A stretch of DNA of 5,104 nucleotides from DAOTTI01 sp034437795 (lineage in GTDB: Bacteria > Chloroflexota > UBA11872 > UBA12225). The stretch is from the NCBI GenBank assembly GCA_034437795.1, contig DAOTTI010000212.1, forward strand, positions 1 to 5,104, given 5' to 3'. This document shows positions 1-5,104 of the stretch, in pieces (within the stretch, counting starts at the first letter, position 1; each line of letters starts with the position of its first letter). Under the pieces are notes generated by a model. The model ran no database searches. It saw only the letters and a list, made by a program, of their open reading frames with translations, and was not told the DNA's origin. Both the position numbers and the translations under genes were made by a program.

Positions 1-1179
1 CTGCTGGCAGGCGCGCTGATAGACGCCGAGCAGGGCCTCCACGTAGCGGTCCGGCCCGTACCGCTCCAGCACGCGCTGGCGCGCGGCGCGCCCCAGCCTG
101 GCGGCGCGGTCCGGTTCGGCCAGCAGGCCGGCCATGGCGTCGGCCAGGGCGCACGGCTCAGCGGGGACGCGGACGCCCACCGTCTCGTCCACGATCTGCG
201 CCGTCTGGCCCACGTCCGTCGCCACCACGGCGTTCCCCGAGGCCATCGCTTCCAGCAGACTGGCGCTGCCCAGGTTCTCGTAGCGCTGGCAGGAGACGAA
301 GACAAGCGAGCGGGCCAGGAGCGGCGCCAGGTCGGTGGTGAAGCCCTGCTCGACGGCGCCCTCGAGGCCGAGCTGGACCAGGCGCCGCGCGACCAGGGGC
401 GCCTGCTCGCCTCGGCCCATCAAGGCGAAGCGCGCTTTGGGGACGCGCTGGCGCGCCTGCGCCACCGCCTCGACGAACAGGAGGGCCCCCTTTTCGGGAT
501 GCAGGCGGGCCGCGAAGGTGGCCAGGCGCTCCTTGGCCGGGGCCGGCGCGAAGCGGGCCACGTCGGTGAAGTTGTCGATGAGCACGGCCTTGTGCAGGCT
601 AGACGGCACCGTCAGGCGGAGATTGGCCAGCTCGTCGGCGCTACAGACGACCAGGGCATCGGCCCGCCGGACGGCGTAGCGGACGATGGTGCGCTTGGCC
701 GCGCCGTAGAAGTGGCGCACGTAGCGCATCTCGCCCGATAGGGTCAGGACCACCGGTACGGGCAGGGCATGGAAGAGCGGGGCATAGGCCAAGAATGACG
801 GTGCGAGCACCAGGTGGACGATGGACGGACGCAGGCGCCGGAGCGCCCTCCAGGCAGCGAGCTGCAGGCGCGGGTAGGCGGCCGCCCGCGCCGCGAGCCC
901 TCGTACGGTGGCGGCCGGCGAGGCAGGAAAGGCAGGGCCCAGGCGCTCAACCGGCAGGCCGGCGGCGTAGCGGCGCAGAAAGGGATCGTCCGCCAGCAGG
1001 CCAGCGAACTCGTCGTTGACGAGGAGCGTTACGCGACAGCGCTCGCGCAGATAGCGGCAGAGGGCCAGCGTCTGGTGCTCGGCGCCAGACGCGAAGGGGG
1101 CCAGCAGGATGATGGCCACGTGGCCATCCCACCGCAGGGGCATCTGGACGCGCTGATCATCCTGGGGATCCGGGGCCAT
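1..1179 (-). CDS. GT4-like glycosyltransferase (GT-B fold), 3' end cut by window edge
   Basis: Probably transfers a sugar from a nucleotide-sugar donor to a glycan, lipid or other acceptor at the cytoplasmic face of the membrane; the acceptor cannot be read from the sequence. The minus strand is open for 393 codons. The N-terminal Rossmann half begins with a beta-strand HVAIILLAPF (20-29), then the acceptor-side loop SGAEHQTLAL (31-40). The C-terminal donor-binding half has FAARLHPEKG (222-231), whose Arg225 and Lys230 match the usual phosphate-contacting pair. It also has YENLGSASLLEAMASG (300-315) and VVATDVGQTAQIV (318-330). Glu301 and Glu310 match the family's Glu pair, here with eight residues between them rather than seven. 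The final visible residues, LGVYQRACQQ, look like the closing helix, so little is missing. ATG at 1179 is the first ATG in a frame open back to a TAG at 1279-1281; Met13 (1143) is an alternative, and neither start has a strong Shine-Dalgarno. No signal peptide or membrane helix is seen. Family call is firm, specificity unknown. Confidence 0.9.
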   Translation of the reverse strand, partial: MAPDPQDDQRVQMPLRWDGHVAIILLAPFASGAEHQTLALCRYLRERCRVTLLVNDEFAGLLADDPFLRRYAAGLPVERLGPAFPASPAATVRGLAARAAAYPRLQLAAWRALRRLRPSIVHLVLAPSFLAYAPLFHALPVPVVLTLSGEMRYVRHFYGAAKRTIVRYAVRRADALVVCSADELANLRLTVPSSLHKAVLIDNFTDVARFAPAPAKERLATFAARLHPEKGALLFVEAVAQARQRVPKARFALMGRGEQAPLVARRLVQLGLEGAVEQGFTTDLAPLLARSLVFVSCQRYENLGSASLLEAMASGNAVVATDVGQTAQIVDETVGVRVPAEPCALADAMAGLLAEPDRAARLGRAARQRVLERYGPDRYVEALLGVYQRACQQ

Positions 1180-1285
1180 CGCGCAGCCTGTGAAGGGTAA
1201 CGGCTCAGCCGCCGTGGACGATCGCCGTGGTTCCACAGTCACGGCACCCGGGGTGGCAGGCCCAGCGGTTACTTCCGGCTACAGT

Positions 1286-1302
1286 GACGAAAACGGTTCG
1301 TC
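1286..1302. repeat. Perfect 6-bp inverted repeat, 5-base spacer
   Basis: GACGAA, spacer AACGG, then TTCGTC. The arms are exact reverse complements. It lies about 107-123 bases upstream of the glycosyltransferase start (on the minus strand) and about 124 bases past the small gene's stop. No T run follows on either strand, so a regulator-binding site or weak RNA hairpin is more likely than an intrinsic terminator. A chance match is possible. Confidence 0.4.
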
Positions 1303-1411
1303 GGCCCGCGGGGGCGCGGCCGCGCAGGAGGCCGTCTCTTCGGGGACGCGGGCAGGAAGGCCCGCCGGCGCGCGACGCCCCCTGCGGCCGGCCATGGCCA
1401 GAACGAAATGT

Positions 1412-1425
1412 CGAACGGCGAACGG
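1412..1425. repeat. Tandem heptamer CGAACGG x2
   Basis: Two adjacent exact copies of CGAACGG abut the stop codon of the small membrane protein gene (TAA on the minus strand at 1428-1426). Read on the minus strand this is CCGTTCG twice. Function is unknown; it contributes two of the AACGG motifs clustered in this window's noncoding DNA. Confidence 0.45.
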
Positions 1426-1668
1426 TTACGATGGGGACGGGGGAGGCTCGGGTGCGTCGGGGCGATCGTCGAGGTCAGAGCGGGTCCCCCACGGCGCCGG
1501 CTTGCCACGCACCGCCCCGAGGTAGACCGCGCCGGCGGCGGCGATCCCAGCGGCCACGCCGGCCACCTTGGGCAGGGAGCCGGCCAGCACCAGAACCAGG
1601 CCGTAGGCCATGAGCCCGACGGCGGCCATGGCCAGTAGCTGGAGGAACGTGAACAGGGTCCGGCGCAC
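1426..1668 (-). CDS. Small hypothetical membrane protein with two transmembrane helices
   Basis: An 80-residue protein of no family I recognise. Residues 4-32 (LFTFLQLLAMAAVGLMAYGLVLVLAGS) and 34-53 (KVAGVAAGIAAAGAVYLGAV) form two hydrophobic helices separated by a short LPK turn, giving a likely hairpin in the cytoplasmic membrane. The remaining 27 residues are a polar tail (KPAPWGTRSDLDDRPDAPEP, then Pro/Ser) with an acidic patch. The start is well fixed: the frame has a TGA only three codons upstream, so GTG at 1668 is the first possible start, and GAGG sits four bases before it. ATG at codon 14 would remove half of helix 1 and is unlikely. Stop is TAA at 1428-1426. It is transcribed divergently from the protease and in the same direction as the glycosyltransferase 246 bases downstream, so co-transcription is possible but not shown. 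The hydrophobic pattern and ribosome binding site make a real gene likely; function unknown. Confidence 0.68.
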   Translation of the reverse strand: MRRTLFTFLQLLAMAAVGLMAYGLVLVLAGSLPKVAGVAAGIAAAGAVYLGAVRGKPAPWGTRSDLDDRPDAPEPPPSPS

Positions 1669-1672
1669 CGCG

Positions 1673-1676
1673 CCTC
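1673..1676 (-). promoter_or_regulatory. Ribosome binding site of the small membrane protein
   Basis: GAGG on the minus strand, four bases before the GTG at 1668. It overlaps the in-frame TGA (TGAGG), so it decides for the GTG start over the internal ATG. Confidence 0.55.
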
Positions 1677-1690
1677 AAGTGTAGCGGGAG

Positions 1691-1717
1691 CGTACGGAGG
1701 ACCGAGCGATCCGTGCG
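1691..1717. repeat. Imperfect inverted repeat upstream of the small gene
   Basis: CGTACGGA (1691-1698) and TCCGTGCG (1710-1717) pair at 7 of 8 positions across an 11-base spacer. It lies 23-49 bases upstream of the GTG start of the small membrane protein, where an operator or promoter element would fit. No regulator is encoded nearby, so function is inference only. Confidence 0.35.
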
Positions 1718-1752
1718 AAACGGCGTGAACGGCCAGCCGGCCGCCCGCGGGC

Positions 1753-1842
1753 GCAGCGCCCCCGCGCGCCCGCGCTCCTGAGCCATCGGGGAGCAGGCGC
1801 CTCCCAGCGTGGAGCAGCGCCCCCCGCGCGCCCGCGCTCCTG
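1753..1842. repeat. Near-perfect 28/29-base direct repeat with hairpin between copies
   Basis: Copy 1 is 1753-1780 and copy 2 is 1814-1842, start to start 61 bases. Both begin GCAGCGCCCC and end GCGCGCCCGCGCTCCTG; they differ only by one extra C in the C run of copy 2. The 33 bases between them include a hairpin with arms GGGAG (1789-1793) and CTCCC (1801-1805) around CAGGCGC. The structure lies in the divergent intergenic region upstream of the protease. It could be a local duplication, a regulator-binding pair or a short dispersed repeat; the window alone cannot decide. Confidence 0.75.
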
Positions 1843-1901
1843 GGCGCCCAACGCTCAACCGAGACGCAACGGTTCGGGTACGTACTCTCAACGGCCGGGC
1901 A

Positions 1902-1930
1902 TTGATCTGGCCATCTGCTTCCGCTACTGT
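1902..1930 (+). promoter_or_regulatory. Weak sigma-70-like promoter candidate for the protease gene
   Basis: TTGATC (1902-1907), a 17-base spacer, then TACTGT (1925-1930). Four of six bases match the -35 consensus and three of six the -10 consensus, with ideal spacing. It would give a leader of about 120 bases before the ATG at 2060. In DNA this GC-rich, a locally AT-richer patch is suggestive but the match is poor. Confidence 0.22.
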
Positions 1931-2048
1931 GTGCCCGCGACCCTCAGCCGGGAGGCGGGACGTCCTCGCCCGGCGCGCGGGCCGCGCTTGAGCACCGGCC
2001 GCGGGTGATGATCGCGGGCCGGCAGGGGTGGCATCAGCACGGCGCTCG

Positions 2049-2054
2049 AAAGGG
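2049..2054 (+). promoter_or_regulatory. Weak ribosome binding site of the protease
   Basis: AAAGGG ends five bases before the ATG at 2060. The in-frame TGA at 2009-2011 and the absence of any other ATG, GTG or TTG start between it and 2060 make this ATG the only reasonable start. Confidence 0.5.
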
Positions 2055-2059
2055 CAGAG

Positions 2060-5000
2060 ATGCGTCGGCTCGTCTGGCTTGCGGTGGCGGTATGGCCGGC
2101 CGCGCTGCTCCTGGCCGGTAGTATCTGGCCGGCGGCGGGGCCGGGTAGCGCCCTGGGGGCAGCGCTGCCGGCGCCGGTGGCCTCGCCCACCTCCACACCA
2201 GAGCCAGCCGCCGGGCGCGAGCCACGTGCGGGACGGCCAACGCTGCCACGGCCGGACGAAGCCCCCGCTGCAGCCATCGTCACGGGCGCGGGCGCGGCTA
2301 AGCACCCCAAGCTGGCGACGGCGCTGCTTGCCCTGGCCCGCGCCGCACAGGAACGTGGCGCCGCCGCTGTGGCCGAGGCGCGTGCCCGTGCCCTCACCAC
2401 CGACGGCGACGGGCCGGGCGCGCGGGTGCGGGTCATTGTCGAGCGAGCCGGGCCGGACCCCGGCCCGGCCCGCGCGGCCATCGCGGCGGCCGGTGGCCAG
2501 ATCGAAGCGGAGTATGCGGACCTGATCCAGGTTCTGATACCGCCGGCCGCCCTTGACGGGCTGGCGCGCCAGGCCGCCGTGCGCTACGTTCGCCCGCCGT
2601 TCCGCGCGGAGCCTCAGGCTGTGGCCGGCCAGGGGGTGACCGCCACCGGCGCCGGCGCCTGGCAGGCGACGGGGCTGACCGGCCCCGGGGTCAAGGTGGG
2701 CATTATTGATCTCGGGTTTCAGGGCTACCCCGAACGGCAGGCCAGCGGCGACCTGCCGGCGTCGCTCATTACGCAGGACTTCTGCGGGGGCCGGCTGGCC
2801 AGTGCCACCGCGCACGGCACCGCGGTGGCGGAGATCGTGTACGAGATGGCCCCCGGAGCGCAGCTCTACCTCATCTGCTTCGAAACGGAGGTCCAGCTTG
2901 GGCAGGCCAAGGACTACGCCAGGAGCCAGGGCATCCACATCATCAACCATTCGGTCAGTTGGTTCAACACCAGCCGCGGCGATGGCAGCGGGGGCCCTGG
3001 CACGCCGGACGCGATCGTGGCCGACGCGCGGGCCAGCGGCATCCTGTGGGTCAACGCGGCGGGGAACCGCGCCCAGGACCACTGGAGCGGCACGTTCTCT
3101 GATCCAGACGGCGACGGCTGGCACAACTTCGCGGGATCGGACTGGTCCAATACCATCTTTCTGCGCCAGGGGCAGCAGGTCTGCGCGTCGCTCAAGTGGG
3201 ACGACTGGCCGGTCAGTGCCCAGGATTTCGATCTCTATCTGTTCTACCTCACACCGCCCAACTCGCTCACGCTGGCAGACTACTCAGTGAGCCCACAAAC
3301 AGGTAGCCAGCCACCGACGGAAGGCTTCTGCTACACCAACAACACAGGGCTAGACCAGAACTTCTTCCTGGCCATCTGGCGCTATGTCGCTACCTTGACG
3401 CCCCGATTCGACCTGTTCGCGCCGGGCGTCTCGCTCCAGTACGCCGTTACCGAGGGCAGCCTGACGGAGCCCGGGTCGTCGCCCCACGCCCTGGCGGCCG
3501 GCGCTATCTGCTGGCAGGGCAACATCCTGGAGCCGTACAGCTCCCGTGGCCCCACCATCGACGGCCGGATCAAGCCCGATCTGGCCGGCCAGGATAGCGT
3601 CTCCTCGGCCACGTATGGCAGCTTCACGAACTGCGGCGCCTCCGCGTTCACGGGTACGTCGGCGGCCGCGCCACACGTGGCCGGCGCGGCGGCGCTGGTG
3701 AAGCAGGCCAACCCATCGTACTCAGCGCCGCAGCTCCAGAGCTTCCTTGAGCCGCGTGCGCTCGACCTGGGGCCGCCGGGCAAGGACAACCAATACGGCG
3801 CGGGCGCCCTGGCACTGGGGACCAGTCCCTGGCCAACGCCCACGCCGACCGGCACGCCCACGTCCACACCGACGGCCACGGGCACCCCCACCAGCACCCC
3901 CACCAGCACGCCGACCAGTACCCCCACCTCCAGCCCGACCGCCACGCGCACGCCAACGGCAACTGCTACTCCTACGGCGTCACCGACGGCCACGGCCACA
4001 CCGGTCCTGTTCACGCTACGGGGGACGGTGCAGGACGAACGCGGCACGCCGGTGCCGCGGGCCGCGGTGCGGGCGCAGGACTTCGATACGGGGGCGACGT
4101 TCATCACCAGGTCGGGCCCAACCGGTGAGTTCCTCTTTACGGCCATGCAGGCGGGCCGTTACGAACTGCTGGCGCAGGCGGTTGGCTACACCCAGCTGGC
4201 CATCCCCGGCATAGACGCACGCATGGCGCCACCGAGTGTCGTGACCCAGGCCGTACTACTGCATACCAACGACGCCACACTCTCGGGCACCGTCCGCGAC
4301 GCGGCCAGCAACCAGGGAATCTCAGGGGCGGTGGTGGCCCTGCTGGCCAAGAGCCCGTTTTCGACCCCTCCTGGCGGCGCCATCTACCATAGCGTGGCAA
4401 CAGCTCCCGCCGATGCCACCGGCGCGTACACGCTACCGGCCGCCTCCGGCGCCTACGACCTGGCCGCCGCCCGCGAAACGGGGAGCGCCGGCTACGTAAG
4501 CCGCTCGGACACTCGCCGCCCGGTCTACGCAGTGCCCACGGGCGCCACCAGCCAGGATTGGGTACTGCCCAGTCTGACGTTCTCGGGAGGGCCGTGCACG
4601 CTGCCGGCCTGCACGCTCACCGTGAGCGGGTTCGGCCACGTGCCCCATTCCATGGTGCAGCTCCAGCTCCTTCCTCTCGCGGCTGGAACGAGCGTCAGCC
4701 TCGCGCCGGTGGCGGCGGATGGGTCGGGCGCTATCTCGTCAACGGTTTCCGTTACAGGGGTCAGTCCCGGGCGGTATCAGCTCAGCGCCACGTCGTTCGA
4801 CGTGAGCATGGCGCGCTTCGCCCAGCCGCAGGCCGAGCTGGCGGTGCAGCAGCCGTCACCGACCCCCACGGTCACCGCTACGCCGACCGTGACCCCGACG
4901 GTGACCAGCACTGGCACCCCCATGCCCACGCGCACGCCGACCAGCACTCCGACCACGACGCCAACCGCCACGGCCACGCCGGCCACTACAGCGACCGAGA

Positions 5001-5104
5001 CGCCGGCAGCCCCGCCCACGGAGACGCCCGTGCCGGCTTCGACTGGCGGCGGCGCATCCGGCGGGGGCTCAGGCGGACGGGGCGGAAGCGGTGGCGGGGG
5101 CGGC
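2060..5104 (+). CDS. Secreted multidomain S8 (subtilisin-like) serine protease precursor, 3' end cut by window edge
   Basis: An exported endopeptidase of family S8, open for 1015 codons without a stop. Residues 1-34 are a signal peptide (MRR, then a hydrophobic core 4-23, small residues near 26-35). Residues about 80-113 form an Ala-rich helix, and about 122-185 an I9-like propeptide (VRVIVERAG to RYVRPPFRAEP) that would chaperone folding and block the site. The catalytic domain (about 205-590) shows Asp217 in VGIIDLGF, His252 in AHGTAVAEIV, oxyanion Asn336 in VNAAGN, the SSRGP strand, and Ser534 in FTGTSAAAPHVAGAAAL, so it looks active. Residues about 341-470 are an insert containing DPDGDGWHNF and DFDLYLFY, probably a beta-sandwich with a calcium loop. 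A Thr-Pro linker (592-648) leads to two carboxypeptidase-regulatory-like modules (about 650-734 and 735-838), a third beta-rich Ig-like module (about 840-932, with Cys846 and Cys851), a second Thr-Pro linker (933-995) and a Gly-rich tail. An anchor may follow beyond the window. Substrate unknown. Confidence 0.93.
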   Translation, partial: MRRLVWLAVAVWPAALLLAGSIWPAAGPGSALGAALPAPVASPTSTPEPAAGREPRAGRPTLPRPDEAPAAAIVTGAGAAKHPKLATALLALARAAQERGAAAVAEARARALTTDGDGPGARVRVIVERAGPDPGPARAAIAAAGGQIEAEYADLIQVLIPPAALDGLARQAAVRYVRPPFRAEPQAVAGQGVTATGAGAWQATGLTGPGVKVGIIDLGFQGYPERQASGDLPASLITQDFCGGRLASATAHGTAVAEIVYEMAPGAQLYLICFETEVQLGQAKDYARSQGIHIINHSVSWFNTSRGDGSGGPGTPDAIVADARASGILWVNAAGNRAQDHWSGTFSDPDGDGWHNFAGSDWSNTIFLRQGQQVCASLKWDDWPVSAQDFDLYLFYLTPPNSLTLADYSVSPQTGSQPPTEGFCYTNNTGLDQNFFLAIWRYVATLTPRFDLFAPGVSLQYAVTEGSLTEPGSSPHALAAGAICWQGNILEPYSSRGPTIDGRIKPDLAGQDSVSSATYGSFTNCGASAFTGTSAAAPHVAGAAALVKQANPSYSAPQLQSFLEPRALDLGPPGKDNQYGAGALALGTSPWPTPTPTGTPTSTPTATGTPTSTPTSTPTSTPTSSPTATRTPTATATPTASPTATATPVLFTLRGTVQDERGTPVPRAAVRAQDFDTGATFITRSGPTGEFLFTAMQAGRYELLAQAVGYTQLAIPGIDARMAPPSVVTQAVLLHTNDATLSGTVRDAASNQGISGAVVALLAKSPFSTPPGGAIYHSVATAPADATGAYTLPAASGAYDLAAARETGSAGYVSRSDTRRPVYAVPTGATSQDWVLPSLTFSGGPCTLPACTLTVSGFGHVPHSMVQLQLLPLAAGTSVSLAPVAADGSGAISSTVSVTGVSPGRYQLSATSFDVSMARFAQPQAELAVQQPSPTPTVTATPTVTPTVTSTGTPMPTRTPTSTPTTTPTATATPATTATETPAAPPTETPVPASTGGGASGGGSGGRGGSGGGGG
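3833..4003 (+). repeat. First Thr-Pro linker repeat within the protease gene
   Basis: Encodes residues 592-648, almost only Thr, Pro, Ser, Ala and Gly. At 3884-3931 there are four consecutive 12-base units encoding TPTS, the first two identical in DNA and the others differing mainly at third positions. It separates the catalytic domain from the C-terminal modules. Such linkers are extended, flexible and often O-glycosylated in secreted bacterial enzymes. The tandem DNA repeat could change length by slippage. Confidence 0.9.
4856..5044 (+). repeat. Second Thr-Pro linker repeat within the protease gene
   Basis: Encodes residues 933-995, beginning SPTPTVTATPTVTP and ending ETPVPAST. It is less regular than the first linker, with Val and Glu included, and follows the third beta-rich module. 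Together with the Gly-rich tail it would act as a stalk between the folded modules and whatever lies beyond the window, often a membrane or wall anchor in comparable proteins. Confidence 0.85.
5045..5104 (+). repeat. Gly/Ser-rich low-complexity end of the protease gene (partial)
   Basis: The last 20 visible codons encode mostly Gly with Ser, one Ala and one Arg. The DNA is a G-rich run with several GGGG/GGGGG tracts on the plus strand. It continues past the window, so whether it leads to a membrane anchor, another domain or a stop is not known. Confidence 0.85.

Larger units (their letters stand above)
1180..1425. other. Noncoding gap between glycosyltransferase and small membrane protein
   Basis: About 246 bases with no supportable gene. 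The frames open here in both directions encode Arg/Gly/Ala-rich nonsense typical of GC-rich DNA. The gap contains a 6-bp inverted repeat at 1286-1302 and a tandem heptamer at 1412-1425. It presumably holds the promoter and leader of the glycosyltransferase on the minus strand, but I could not identify convincing -35/-10 boxes. There is no hairpin followed by a T run, so no intrinsic terminator for the small gene is supported. Confidence 0.6.
1669..2059. other. Divergent intergenic region between small membrane protein and protease
   Basis: These 391 bases separate two divergently transcribed genes and must carry a promoter for each. I see no gene: frames open here are short and compositionally biased. 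Contents include an imperfect inverted repeat (1691-1717), a 10-bp palindrome GCCCGCGGGC (1743-1752), a 28/29-base direct repeat (1753-1780 and 1814-1842) flanking a 5-bp-stem hairpin (1789-1805), four AACGG motifs (1719, 1728, 1868, 1890), and a weak right-facing promoter candidate (1902-1930). No tRNA or riboswitch fold was recognised. Confidence 0.7.

Noticed and set aside
335..741. Plus-strand frames across the glycosyltransferase
   Set aside because: They are antisense shadows of a minus-strand gene with clear GT4-type motifs; products are Arg/Ala-rich without domains.
1286..1302. Intrinsic terminator for the small membrane protein gene
   Set aside because: The hairpin arms are only 6 bp and no T run follows on the minus strand; it is also about 120 bases past the stop.
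1190..1613. Plus-strand frames of 111 and 128 codons in the gap and over the small membrane protein
   Set aside because: Arg/Gly/Pro-rich translations, no hydrophobic or domain pattern, and they overlap the better-supported minus-strand small gene.
1753..1842. CRISPR-like repeat-spacer-repeat
   Set aside because: Only two copies with one 33-base gap, no third repeat and no cas genes; the gap holds a hairpin and the repeat is a GC-rich low-complexity stretch.
1475..3124. Long minus-strand open frame of 549 codons crossing the small gene, the intergenic region and the front of the protease gene
   Set aside because: Its product is Arg/Ala/Gly/Pro-rich without any recognisable domain, and it runs antisense to the protease gene, whose frame shows clear catalytic motifs. 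Long antisense frames are expected in DNA this GC-rich.
3382..4146. Minus-strand open frame with a Val-Gly repeat (VGVLVGVLVGV type)
   Set aside because: It is the reverse reading of the Thr-Pro codon repeat of the protease (ACC/CCC become GGT/GGG and neighbours), not an elastin-like protein.
4777..5019. Minus-strand frame encoding VGVTVGVAVTVGVGDG and similar
   Set aside because: Same explanation as above for the second Thr-Pro linker; no ribosome binding site or independent evidence.

Overview
This is a very GC-rich window (roughly 70% by eye). It holds two minus-strand genes on the left and one long plus-strand gene on the right that runs off the window. The most informative taxonomic clue is the low-complexity Thr-Pro linker (units such as TPTS, TPTA, TATP) joining domains of a secreted protein. 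Such linkers are especially common in Chloroflexota (Anaerolineae, Caldilineae, Thermomicrobia-like lineages). With the high GC I infer a Chloroflexota chromosome, but no marker gene confirms it.

Left part (1-1179, minus strand): a family GT4-like, GT-B-fold glycosyltransferase, 393 codons long and open at the left edge, so only its last few residues and stop are likely missing. Positions 1180-1425 form a noncoding gap of about 246 bases with a short inverted repeat and a tandem heptamer. Positions 1426-1668 (minus strand) encode an 80-residue two-helix membrane protein with a GTG start, a good ribosome binding site and an in-frame stop just upstream.

Middle (1669-2059): a 391-base divergent intergenic region. 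It carries a 28/29-base near-perfect direct repeat flanking a small hairpin, several AACGG-type motifs, an imperfect inverted repeat just upstream of the small gene, and one weak promoter candidate facing right.

Right part (2060-5104, plus strand): a 1015-codon, 3'-incomplete S8 (subtilisin-like) serine protease precursor. In order it has a signal peptide, an Ala-rich helical stretch, an I9-like propeptide, a catalytic domain with Asp217, His252, oxyanion Asn336 and Ser534, and an inserted beta-rich domain of about 130 residues between Asn336 and Ser534. These are followed by a Thr-Pro linker, two carboxypeptidase-regulatory-like beta-sandwich modules, a third beta-rich Ig-like module, a second Thr-Pro linker and a Gly-rich tail at the window edge. 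It is probably exported and held at or near the cell surface.

No RNA gene, insertion sequence, CRISPR array or convincing terminator is visible. The three genes do not form an obvious operon or a recognisable new system. The most interesting points are the protease's inserted domain and modular C-terminus, and the repeat content of the divergent intergenic region. A link between the glycosyltransferase and glycosylation of the Thr-rich linkers is possible but speculative.
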